Assembly (NCBI GenBank): GCA_024449915.1
Contig: JAMZAV010002187.1
Coordinates: 167,839 to 231,838 of the forward strand
Direction: 5' to 3'
Length of the DNA stretch: 64,000 nucleotides
Origin: Sweltsa coloradensis
Taxonomy: Eukaryota; Arthropoda; Insecta; Plecoptera; Chloroperlidae
Shown: positions 1 through 10,130 of the stretch, piece by piece
How the letters are laid out: each line of letters begins with the position of its first letter
Position numbering within the stretch: the stretch's first letter is position 1
Made by a program: the position numbers and the translations under genes
Notes under the pieces: model-generated
Seen by the model: the letters and a program-made list of their open reading frames with translations, nothing else
Told to the model about the DNA's origin: nothing
Databases searched by the model: none

Positions 1-311
1 CATGAGTCGAGCTTGTACGATCGTCCTACCGACGTCCTTCTCGATGGTTAAATGCCAAATGGCGCATAATTCAAAACTTGGCTTACTTATAGGTTCCCTC
101 ACACATTGCATCACTGCTGCCTCTTCAACATACTTTTCCACATATTTATATTCTGCGCAAAGAGAATATGTGGAAAAGAAAGATAAAAGAGGCAGCCGTG
201 ATGCGATGTGTGAGGGAACTCATAAGTCAGACGAGTTTTGTATAAAGCGCCAATTTGGAATTCGACCATCGAGAAGTACGTTGGTAGGTCGATAGTACAA
301 GCTCGACTCAT
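1..311. mobile_element. Foldback (MITE-like) element, 311 bp
   Basis: The two halves are imperfect reverse complements over about 150 bp each, so the whole segment can fold into one hairpin. It opens with CATGAGTCGAGCTTGTAC and closes with the complement GTACAAGCTCGACTCATG; the centre lies near 155-160. The short open frames on both strands here are the same hairpin read twice and are not genes. The left end coincides with the window edge, so the true start and any target duplication cannot be seen. Confidence 0.8.
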
Positions 312-1369
312 GGCAGAGATAAGGAAGCAGTCCGGTGAGGGAATCAGATCGCATCAACCTGATGATGGGTGAGGACGTTTCACCCAAAAATTCGTTTTTC
401 AGTTAGTAGTGGCCTCGGTCATAAGTCTTTAATTTACGTTTTGATTAAAGAATTGTACTACAATTTTACAGTAATATACAATGCACACCTTAAATGCACT
501 GCCTGCAGGGTGATTTGCTGTCGGCCGTCGGCTGCGCGAACTGCCGGGACACTAGAGCGCTATGCAGGAATAAGAGTGAACTTGAAGCCCAAAAAGTAAA
601 CAAACACTTGGAAATCATGAAAACTGCGGATAATAGTCACTGTCACTTTACTCAACTCATCTTGTCATGTATGGTTTACTCTGACTTTCACTAGATTTGC
701 GCGTTAGGTTTTGAAAGGGTGTTTTACTCGCAAGTTCCGCTTCATTTATATTATTGTTATACTGTGATAGTACGTAGAAAGCCGCTCTGTATTCTCATAA
801 TGTTCAAAATATGTCACATAAGGTTAGAAATGGTCTGATTTTTTCTAGAGTTTTTCTGGAGGTCAAACAAAGGTAAAACTTTCAAGAATCCTAATGAAAT
901 AATGGAGAGAAAATACAACAACCATAAACATCTCATACAACATAATGATGTATATATAAACATTAACCCTTCATGCACAAAGACTTGCGTCGGTAAGGCA
1001 AACATTGTCAAAGATTGCCGAATTGTCTCCGGCAATAATGATTGGAGATCAATGGAAACGGAATTTAAGTAAAAAGAACACAAAAAAATTCTTCCAACAC
1101 TAAAAGAGCATTTCTAGATAGAAAACACTGTTATGAACATAGTGGTCAGAAGTCTCAATATTTGCCGTCCACTTTGGAGAGTGGTTAACGAGAAACATTT
1201 CTTTGCGAATGGTCGTGGGTTCAATCTCACTCAATTTTACAAAAAAAAACGAGTTGTCATATTTTGTCGAAATCTTTGTGCACGAGCGGGTAAATTTGTT
1301 GTATTGAAATAGGCAGAGCAAATGTTGGTTGTTTGTATTGTTGCTGAAGACGAAAGGCATTTTAGTTTT
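312..1369. other. No recognisable gene
   Basis: About 1 kb of AT-rich sequence. The open frames present (up to 89 codons at 814-1083 on the minus strand and 86 codons at 1100-1360 on the minus strand) show no motif I recognise. No tandem structure was seen. Confidence 0.5.
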
Positions 1370-1735
1370 GTAATGGGACTAACACACAAAGCCTACACGC
1401 GCGCAGGCTCCACCTTCAGCTAGCTGACGCGTGACATGCTGTATAGCTGCAGGGCCGAGTGGATAGCGCACCCCGATCTGGAGGAAGGTGTCATGTTTGT
1501 ATTCACGCGCCGCACCACTATGCACCGCGCCTCTATGCGCCGCGCCACTAGCGCTCCCGCCTCAGTGCCAGGCGGCAAGCAAGTGCAACACACAGCTGCC
1601 AAGCGTGCATCCAGACAACGCCGACAAGCTGCACTGTAAGTCATGTATTAACCATTCAAAGTCATTAAATCATCTAAATAAATACCTTGTGTTATGTAAA
1701 CAGCCTTTATTAACATCCACCACATCCCCAACAAA
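1370..1735 (+). repeat. Putative 5' LTR of a Ty3/gypsy element
   Basis: This stretch lies directly upstream of a clear tRNA primer-binding site and a gag frame, where the 5' LTR must be. It is markedly more GC-rich than its surroundings at 1380-1640 and contains AATAAA-type signals near 1675-1680 followed by a short AT-rich run. The boundaries are inferred: a start near a TG at about 1370 and an end a few bases before the primer site. No second LTR is present in the window to confirm them. Confidence 0.4.
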
Positions 1736-1738
1736 AGA

Positions 1739-1757
1739 TGGTGTCAGAAGTGGGATT
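1739..1757 (+). promoter_or_regulatory. Retroelement primer-binding site, tRNA-Leu type
   Basis: The sequence TGGTGTCAGAAGTGGGATT is complementary to the 3' end of animal tRNA-Leu(CAA) plus the added CCA, as I remember that tRNA. Minus-strand DNA synthesis of the LTR element would start here. It sits 150 bp upstream of the gag frame, which is normal for Ty3/gypsy elements. Confidence 0.75.
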
Positions 1758-1906
1758 TTTCTTGCTGGGACTATCTGAAGTGTAGCCTCCTCTACTAGCT
1801 TAATATCATGTGGATCTAGCAGTTGATGGTGTCAAGACGTGCGTGTAAATAAGACGAAAACAACGCCCTAGGCTTAGGCCTAAACTAGGCCTAGCCTTGC
1901 CGGTTT

Positions 1907-2830
1907 GTGAGCAGTCCACGCCGAGACTGGGCGGCAATACAGAGGGAAATGGCGGGCGTAAAACCTCCAGACTCCTTCGAGCCTGGCTCACATCCAGCAC
2001 AAAACTGGGAAAGGTGGAAGAAAAGGTATGTCAATTATGAACTTACAGTCGATATGGATGAAAAACCTATGGCAAAACAGGTGGCTCATCTATTGCATCA
2101 TATTGGAGAAGTAGGTTTAGCTGTGTATAACGTGTTGAAAACAGATCTTCCTACTGAGAAGACGCCAACAGATATACTCAATGCTATAACTAAACACTAC
2201 ACTCCATATAAAAATACTACGTACATCAGATACTTATTCTTCTCTGAAAATCAGGGAGAAAACCAGTCCATAGATGACTATGTTCTCAGCCCTAGGACAA
2301 AGGTCCAAGATTGTGAATTTGGCGTTCTCACAGAATCACTCATAAAAGATAGGTTAATCGGAAGCATACGCGATTCTCACATGTGGGAAAGGTTGTTAAA
2401 AGACCACAATCTAACCCTTGACAAAGCCATTAATTTGTGCCATGCAGATGAGAACTCAAAACAGCAGTCACTAGTCATGGCAAATAATGAAGCTAGTGCT
2501 GTAGGTGTGCATAAATTAAGCTCTAAAATTATTCAAAGTATAATAATCACACATATAAGGCTAAACCTAAGTCTGAGTATAAGCCTAAGGTCAAAGACAA
2601 ATCTCAGTATAATACTGATCAAAATATGCATAGTACTGAATGTAGCAGGTGTGGCTCCAGGCACATTGCTGGTTCATGCCCTAACTATGAGCAGGCTTGC
2701 CACAAATGTAAAAAATTAAACCACTATGCAACCGTGTGCAGAGCCAAGAACAAAGTAGGAGTGCATGCAGTGGGTGAGGGTTACTCTACAATAATAGTGA
2801 CTCTGATACAGATTTTCAAATCAACACCCT
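1907..2830 (+). pseudogene. gag: Ty3/gypsy gag with two zinc knuckles, frameshifted
   Basis: Gag packages retroelement RNA into particles. The first frame opens with ATG at 1907 and runs to about 2530 with a capsid-like helical segment (WERWKKRYVNYE, then a stretch around FFSENQGENQSIDDYV typical of gypsy-like Gag). Reading then moves to the next frame, where a basic linker (KAKPKSEYKPK) leads to two CCHC-type knuckles at about 2640-2740: CSRCGSRHIAGSC, which is one residue shorter than the standard spacing between C2 and H, and CHKCKKLNHYATVC with standard spacing. The shift near 2530 is probably a mutation, since the frame past it is otherwise closed. A second shift near 2790 leads into the protease. 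Both breaks make this copy inactive. Confidence 0.85.
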
Positions 2831-3065
2831 AAAAGTAAACTCAATAGGTGAGGGGGCTGAATGGTTCCACAAAGTATATGTGCAGAACATCAAACTCAAA
2901 TTCAAGCTCGACTCAGGCTCAGAAGTCAACCTCATCTCAGCCCAAATCTTTAGGAAACTAAATCCTAGGCCAAAGTTAACAAATGCATCTAAGAAAGTAA
3001 CTTCATATACAGGCCACACAGTTCCTGTGTTAGGCAAGTGTAGGATAACCTATCCTGTCAAATAA
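2790..3065 (+). pseudogene. pro: Ty3/gypsy aspartic protease start, truncated
   Basis: In the frame that follows gag, an acidic linker (NNSDSDTDF) leads into KLKFKLDSGSEVNLISAQI, where DSG is the catalytic motif of a retropepsin and the following hydrophobic residues fit the fold. The frame stops at 3065, inside the sequence TATCCTGTCAAATAA, which is also the outer edge of the inverted repeat that begins at about 3051. The C-terminal half of the protease and all of RT, RNase H and integrase are missing, so the element was cut by the later structure. Confidence 0.8.
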
Positions 3066-3694
3066 GATCTTATATTATCGTTTAGAGGAAATAATTGCGA
3101 TGTCGCTGAATTTTTGCAGGGACCTTAATTATATAATACTTATCAACATACTGAAACTCCCCTGCAATCGGAATGGAGCTTCGGCCGCCATATTGGAAAA
3201 TAACGGCCAAAAAGTGTCGGTTATCGAATATCTCCAAATTGGTTAGAGAAAGACAAAATGTTGCATTTGCAAAAATATTCCCCATTCAAGTCCCTACAAA
3301 AAGGTTCTTCTATAGTTTTGGTGGGGGAAAAGGTTACGTCAAAAAATCTTTGTTTATAAGTTGCTTATTGGAGTACCAGCTGATTTCTGAATTTTTCACG
3401 CCCAGCATCAAACAATGCCCGGTAAATCCGTAAGAAATCGATTTAAATACAAAAGGACTTTCGTACGGGGGTCATGAAAGCTTTTATTAGTATTTTAAAA
3501 AATCAGGTCTGTGAAATTGGATTTTGCATTTACCCGGAATTTGGGGTTTTCCATTGCTGGCATATCCTCAAAAATGCCATATTTGACTGTTCATTATTAA
3601 GCACTTAATAGCATTGGAGGAAAAATTCATTCTATGCACATTGAAGAGACTTAAATAACGATGAGAAAACAACCAAAAATATGGCTGATAATTC
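3051..3694 (+). repeat. Left arm of large inverted repeat
   Basis: This arm is an imperfect reverse complement of 5890-6556. Matching landmarks include TATCCTGTCAAATAAG at the outer edge, GGAGGAAATAATTGCGATG, GAATGGAGCTTCGGCCGC, and ATGGCTG near the inner edge. The arms are about 640-670 bp and clearly diverged, with many substitutions and small indels. Open frames in either arm are similar to each other only because the DNA is. The pair looks like the ends of an old foldback or a long-TIR transposon. Confidence 0.75.
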
Positions 3695-5808
3695 TTAAAG
3701 GGATCGTTCACCTTTAATATAAAGGTGTACCCAGACGTCTTTTTACCTAAGTAGACTCCATTTACAACAAATTCTTTCTCGAAAATAATCATAATCACCA
3801 TATATTAATTGTTAAATATGTAATGAAATTGACTATGTTTTCGCCACTTCGCTGTACTGGCAACAACGCACGACACGGCCTTGGCTTCGGAGTCGAGTGG
3901 CCGGGTGTCGCGGCGAACAGAGTTATCGTATTGGACATTTAAAGATGCTTGGCGAGGGGGGATATGACATGTAGTCAAGTATGGCATACTCGCTTCAAAT
4001 TAGGTTGAAATAAAAACGCATGCCATGTATTATTCGTCTCAAGTGTCAAGTGTAGAGGTGTTTACGAAGTTATGTCATTTTGACAATCGACTTGATAAGC
4101 GCACAGCGCACTTACTGTAAAAACATACAAAACCCTGTACACCTAGCCGAAATATATATTTACTGCCGATGCCAGTACGTTATTTGTTCATCCTTTTGTC
4201 GAATATGCTGTTGATGTGGATTTTTAAATCTTTGTTTGTGTTTGGAATGGTTCTTCTTATCTTTATACCATAAGATATATTATGAGTGGGATGTGCCTGC
4301 ATACTCGAACGATAAAAACAAAAAGCGATAAGCTAATGGGACTAAAAAGGAAGAGAATTTTTTTATTTATTTATTTAACGTCTATCCTATTCAGTTATAA
4401 AAACTGATTTACAAAGGAGGACAACTAAATAAATCTAATAACATAGATGCAGACACAATAATGAACTACATTTAAGTAAATATTTGTAAAATAAAATCTT
4501 ACGCAGACCTCTTCACATCAGTTGGACACGTGCACTCGTTTCAATCAATCGTTCATGATGACATTGAGGAGTGGTGAAATAGGTGCAAAAAAATAAGAAT
4601 GTTTATTATACGTTACAGGGCAAGCAAATTCTTTTCAGTCATGTTCGTGTAGAGTTTGTACACAAAGTGTCAAAATGTCAACCGACAAAGAGTCAAATTG
4701 TTGCGACGAGAGTGACTTTATTAGTGAATTGCTTGAACGTGAGTCGGCGCAGTGTATAATAACTAAGCATATAGTAGTTTTGGGCAGATAGTTTTCAAAG
4801 ATGTTCTCAATATTTTACGCCACGAAAAGCTTTGGAAAAAAACATCCATCAGTACAATAGAGAAACATTGATATCTGGTGTTATAAAGTAAGCATACCTC
4901 CTCATTGTTTATGTGTACAAAACAGAAAAACTGATCTAACAGGCAACATAGATTTGTTATTCATTCTGTATACACAGTGTGGTCATAAGGCGGCTTCAAA
5001 TAATAAATATACGGAGTATTCCATGAAAAAATAAAATAAAATGCCGCTTGGGATAATGATACATTGTTAATCGGTTTTCGGTTGGATGTAGTACATGCAA
5101 AACGCGCGAGAGTTATTCGGGAGGTCCGCGGTCGATCCTAACCACTGGCAATCCTGACATTTACATGATTACGGAAACTGCTGTTAGCCCATAGCGTTTG
5201 GAATTACTTTAATAATGTAATTTCACTTATTGTGGAAGAATAATTTAATTTTTTAAATGCTATAACCAAATCGCTTTTATTTTTGTAAAGTGCAAGTAAT
5301 TCTGTATCATGTGTGTTTGTGTTTTGTGTGTGTGTAAGAATCGCCATTACGTGTATTATGTTGTTGTAGAAGCAATACTTATTCAACTCCACTATTAGGC
5401 CTACCTGTCATGATTAGCAACATAAAACTTTATAAGAACGTGCCAATATACTTAATATTTATTCCATTAAATTGACGACAACAACGTATGTGTTAAAAAA
5501 ACAGGTGTTGGTTTAACAGTAACCTATTGTTAATCAGATGATCGCAGGCCTTCCGCTTTGTTTTCAGTTGAACAGACTATCTCGATCGATAGAACGTGAC
5601 CTGCCTCACGCGTTACTCGCCGCTAGTAGCTGTGCTGTGTTGCAACACCTCGCCAGCTTCGTACCAGTGACGTCACTGACCCGAAGCGCGCCGATGAATT
5701 TGAAGACCCCTATTGACGTAGGTCTGGAAATATACACAATGAACTTAATTTTTATGTTCGTACTTGGTTTTAAGAATAACTTGTTAAAGAGGTGAACGTG
5801 CCCTTTAA
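3695..5808. mobile_element. TTAA-flanked non-autonomous DNA transposon, 2.1 kb
   Basis: The ends read TTAA-AGGGATCGTTCACCTT on the left and, on the opposite strand at the right, TTAA-AGGGCACGTTCACCTC, so short terminal inverted repeats sit inside duplicated TTAA target sites, as in piggyBac- or Kolobok-type elements. It lies within the loop of the larger inverted repeat. No transposase frame was found inside. Internal content: GC-richer segments at 3830-3960 and 5560-5720, and a retroelement tail at 4358-4480. The remaining stretches are AT-rich and unremarkable. Confidence 0.6.
4358..4480 (-). mobile_element. Retroelement 3' tail
   Basis: Read on the minus strand, this gives CTCCTTTGTAAATCAG, a small hairpin (CAGTTTTTATAACTG), GGATAGACGTTAAATAAA and a (TAAA)n tail. 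The same ~110-bp tail occurs on the plus strand in the large array units, for example at 42690-42780 and 39400-39460. A conserved hairpin plus GACGTTAAA followed by a short tandem tail is what a LINE/SINE 3' end looks like. The body of the element is not recognisable here. Confidence 0.55.
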
Positions 5809-5889
5809 TATCAAAAAAATCAAAGTAAATAATGTAGCAAAAAGAATGTTAAAACAGCACGAAAACAGTATTCATATCATGAATATAAG

Positions 5890-6556
5890 TAATTAGCAGC
5901 CATATTGGATTTAAACTTTGGTTGTAATCGGATCATTATTTAAGTCATTGTAATGTGCATAGAAATAATTTTTCCTCCAATGCTATTTAGTGCTTAGGCC
6001 TAATAATGAACAGTCAAATATGTAATTTTTGAGGAAATGCCAACATTGGACCCAAAAACCCAAATGGAAAAACCCAAATTACGGGTAAATGCAAAATCCG
6101 ATTTCGCAGACCTGATTTTTAAAAATACTAATATAAGCTTTCATGACCCCCATACAAAAATCCTTTTGTATTTAAATCGATTTCTAACGGATTAACCGGG
6201 CATTGTTTGATGCCGGGCGTGAAAATTAGGAAATTGGCTGGTACTCCAATAAGCAACTTATAAACCACGATTTTGTGACGTAACTTTTGCCCCCACCAAA
6301 ACTATAGTAGATACATTTTTTGTAGGGAATTGAATGGGGAATATTTTTGCCATTGCAACATTTTGTCCATCTCCAACCAATTTGGAGATATTCGATAACC
6401 AACACGTTTTGGCCGCCATTTCCAAATAAAGCGGCCGAAGCTCCATTCTGATTGTAGGGGAGTTTTAGTATGTTGATAAGTGTTATATACGGAAAGTCTC
6501 TCCAAAAATTCAGCCACATCGCAATTATTTCCTCCAAATATTCTTATTTGACAGGA
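5890..6556 (-). repeat. Right arm of large inverted repeat
   Basis: This is the reverse complement partner of 3051-3694, ending with CTTATTTGACAGGATAA at its outer edge. Immediately outside, unrelated sequence of the CTAGGGAAACG family begins (GGCCAAATAGATTGAGCTG), so a different element abuts the arm. Confidence 0.75.
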
Positions 6557-7324
6557 TAACGGCCAAATAGATTGAGCTGAAATTTTTAAACAGGCATCCG
6601 TGACCAGGTAACTGAGAACTGCTAACAAAATGAGCACAATCCATTTCGATTTAAACCTACAAGAAATAAATAACTGAAAAAAAGGCCTTACATCTATAGG
6701 AATTCTTTTAACGACAATGGTTTTGTTTTTGAAGAAGTCATTTTTGTTTGTTATTTACCTGGCTGTGAAATGCCGTGTCCATGCAAGTTCTATCGAATGT
6801 TGAACGTCAAGGTACCCCCAAATTACGCTCGAAGATTGAGTAAACCTTGCAATATTTTCATATATGTCGTACTGGCAATGTTTTTCTTAGTATTGTTACA
6901 GATGATGGACTACACTGCGTTATATGCATTTCAAAACATGTTTAATAATTTTTAAAATACAATCCTGAAATTACAAAATCTTCCCCGACCAGGGGATTAA
7001 ACCAACGTCTCCCACATTTCGGCTATAAGGGCGCCTTTGCCAAGTAGACTAGGGAAACGCCAAAGTCGTTGTTAGACGAGTGAGCGAGTCATGTTTTGAG
7101 TACCTGGGAACATTTGCATATTTGAGTTTGATAATTATATTCGTAAAAATAATACGGTTTTTAAGTTAAGTTGGTATAAGGGCGCGTCAACTGTAAGGCC
7201 ATAATGCGCCACTGTAGCCTAAGATAAGCTAGATAGGCCTAAGGTAGAAGAAACAAGTAATGTTACCGGGTACTCAATACATGGCTCACTTACTCGTCTA
7301 ACAACGACTTTGGCGTTTCCCTAG
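6557..7324. mobile_element. CTAGGGAAACG-family element, copy 1 (left end lost)
   Basis: The copy begins inside the element at GGCCAAATAGATTGAGCTG; the leading region with heptamer repeats seen in the copies at 14.36 and 21.48 kb is absent. It ends with a 276-bp subelement (7049-7324) bounded by CTAGGGAAACGCCAAAGTCG and its complement. No transposase is coded; the 61-codon frame at 6770-6955 recurs in the other copies only as part of the repeat. Confidence 0.75.
7049..7324. mobile_element. MITE with CTAGGGAAACG inverted ends, 276 bp
   Basis: Terminal inverted repeats of about 60 bp start at CTAGGGAAACGCCAAAGTCG on each end. The inner part contains TAGGCCTAAGG-type short palindromes. Comparable subelements occur at 15023-15283, 22135-22395, about 55364-55830 (interrupted) and 55838-56088. 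Confidence 0.85.
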
Positions 7325-7689
7325 TTTTAAACAAAATAATGGGCTTGGCCACACTTCTAGATCTCACCACTTTATGCAGTTGAGCAACTTGTATCTTCCT
7401 CGTTTTGGGCTTGGTCCCTTTTTTGGAAGTTTTTGCATTTTTGTATGGTATAACAATAATTTTTTAGAACCTAAACACGGTATGGATGTAAGCATTCAAG
7501 TAGTGGAAATTGCATTATTACAATGATTAAAAATAAAATCTCACTCATTGATAGTTAGAAGGTTTGAGCATCGCAGTTATAAATTATTAACACAAAGATA
7601 CCTTTTCATTGTTTCGACCACCACTCGTATGCACCTCAAATGTCAATTAAAATAAAAATCAAATTATTTAAGCTTTGTTATTTTGGCTT

Positions 7690-8545
7690 TCAAACTTTAT
7701 CCATTGGGGGCCCACGCCAATCTGTTCCTCAACAAAACATGAATTAAATAATTTGTTATATTTCCATTATCTCAGCTTCCAGTCATCCAATCCAATTACC
7801 TTTTGTAAAGAAAATGGCCACTGAGATGACTGACATCGGCGCAAATTTGGCTTCTCAAACCATGGACTTAGAATAGTAACTGGTCTTGCTCAAACATTAT
7901 CCATTGAGGGCCCACAAACAAATAAAAATAAAATAAATTGTATATAGAGTCTACCCACACAGTTATATAACTGATTTTTAGTGGGGGACAGTAAATCAAA
8001 GCGAACATGCCAACCCGGTAGGCCCTGACGCAATCGACAAGTGAGCGATAACCAACCAAAGATCAATATTTTATACAATGGGAAATATAGCAATCAGTGG
8101 TATGGGCAGTGCGAGCACCTGCGAATCAACGCCCAAATCAACAAGGCCGATTCAGAACAACTTATAATTTATTATGTGCTTTGTTGCTAGGACGTCTCCA
8201 AAGTCACCGTTTACAAATTCCTAAGACAAGAACTGATGGACTGGTCCAAATCAGAAGTTAAAAAATTTCTTACTTTCGAGGAAATCGAACCCTTGGCCTT
8301 CTGCATTGGAAGCTGGTAGTAGACTATCATCAAGACCAACGAGCCACACTCACCGACGCGTCATTCTGTAACTCTATGCCAATCCGTTTCTTATTAAAAC
8401 AAGAATTAAATAATTTGTTATTTTTGCAGTATCTATGCTTCCGGTCATCTAATCAAATTACTGTTTGTAAAGCACATGGTCACTGAGATGACTGACATCG
8501 GTGCAAATTTTGGCTTCTCTAACATTATCCATTGAGACCCCACCA
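7690..8545 (+). repeat. Pair of ~190-bp direct repeats
   Basis: 7700-7910 and about 8345-8545 are diverged direct copies: both contain GAATTAAATAATTTGTTAT, then a TGACTGACATCGG segment and ATTATCCATTGAG near the end. The 430 bp between them has no recognisable gene. A small segmental duplication or two copies of a short repeat would both fit. The segment 7325-7690 before it is AT-rich with nothing recognised. Confidence 0.65.
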
Positions 8546-8860
8546 ACTGATACGTCCAGGGCCAGCCAGCCACCCACCCACCCAGCCCAAGAAGAAAGTT
8601 ATTTTGAGCGATGTTGACGTCTCAATAACTTCTAGACGCATCAGCAGATCGGGATGAAACTTGAAATGGGTTGGGTCTAGTAAAATTCCATCGATTGGAG
8701 CAAGTTGCGGGATGCTATCTACCATAGTTTCGCGCCGGCAAGGCGTGCGGTAATAGGCGCTTAGTCGAAGCGGAGCCGCGCGTGGCTTGGCTCGGTACGT
8801 TTCCGCGCACCTAGATCCGAGTGTGAAAGCTCTGCGTCCTGTTGGACACCTAGACATTGA
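8546..8860. other. GC-richer leader of the large array
   Basis: A GC-rich stretch including a (CCCA)n-like run near 8570-8590. The last part (8800-8860, CCTGTTGGACACCTAGAC) is homologous to the start of every array unit. A 114-codon minus-strand frame (8525-8869) covers it but resembles nothing I know; its first residues (MSRCPTGRR) match the 64-codon minus-strand frames at the same place in U2-U4 (MSSCPLGRR), which shows repeat homology, not proven coding. Confidence 0.4.
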
Positions 8861-10130
8861 ACTTTTCAAACAGGTATGCTATTTGAAATACACAATACTA
8901 TAGTTTTCATTGGCAAAAAAAGTTTTATACACGAGCTAGTTAAAAATATTGCAACACAGGAGTTGGAGAGTACGTCTTTCAAAAGCATTTCAATTTTGTA
9001 CTGTCTAGTAATGGAAATAGCCTTCTGTGTGTTTGAATGTGTAACGCTAAAAATACGAAAAGGGGGCGTTGTTATGATGGGGGCTCCTTGAAACAAAGGC
9101 GGGTCTGGTATGGTGGGAGTGGCCGGGTAGATGATGGAAGACTCGACTCGTTGTGTTTCCTAGAACTGATTGACACCATATTTTGCGCAGTTACGATATA
9201 AAAAACAACGTCAACTACTCAAAACATAATGGCAACCAGAACAGAAGATCTTCATTCTTCGAATCTTTGTTAGTCACACTTTCTACAACCTTCTTGCAAC
9301 ATTGCTGGCAGTTGTACTTTAGAACATTGAACACTTCGTCATCTTCACTCAGTGACTTCAATCTTGACCAAGTTATCAGGATTGGTATCTTCAATGTGAT
9401 TTGTATTGTTGGTATCTGAAGCTGTATATTTATTCTTCGAGGTTTATCGTAAAGTCGATAACTGAAGTTCTAAACAACATACAAACAAACGTATCTATGT
9501 TGCTACACTATAATTGTTTAGATATATAGAGGCGAGTGTGTTTAGAGTGTGTCCATAGGTGTGTGCATATGGGTCACTTGCTGTAATAAAATGTTATCCC
9601 ATTTCAAAGTTCCAAATATTTTTCAAAAATATTTAAGACACCGATAATGTATAATAGAACTCGCTATATTTTTCCCTTGTAATTTTAATGCATAGAATTT
9701 AAAATTGTGGGCTTTTGACATATCAAAATCACATTTCCCAAACTAATGAAATTAGAATAATTCTTGAATCTTGATGTAAAGAGGCCAGCCTAGAAGTATC
9801 AATAACTTGTACTTCTGATGTATTTTCGTATGTCCAAGAGCAATGCGAAATTTTTGTTTGTTTGGTGTAATCAATAATGTTGGGATAAGAAGTTTCTAAT
9901 GCAGTAATTCCTATGTTGAAGAGTATATTGGAGTATTGAAACTGCAGTATTTGGAAATGAAATTACAAACACAAGACAACAAAAAAAATTAATTTTTTGT
10001 TTTAAGAAAGTTACTTTGTCGTCGGTTTTATCAAAAGCGATGACCAATCGGCCTGGTTACAGTTTTCATGATAAGGAAAATGGCCAACCAGAGCATTAGT
10101 ATTTGAAATAGGATAGAGCGCTGAAATGAT

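Noticed and set aside
1450..1490. tRNA gene in the LTR (GGCCGAGTGGATAGCGC looks like a D arm)
   Set aside because: No B box, anticodon arm or acceptor pairing follows within tRNA distance.
3173..3433. 86-codon frame in the left arm of the large inverted repeat and its relatives at 6258-6537
   Set aside because: Similarity arises from arm homology; frames differ between arms and carry indels not divisible by three.
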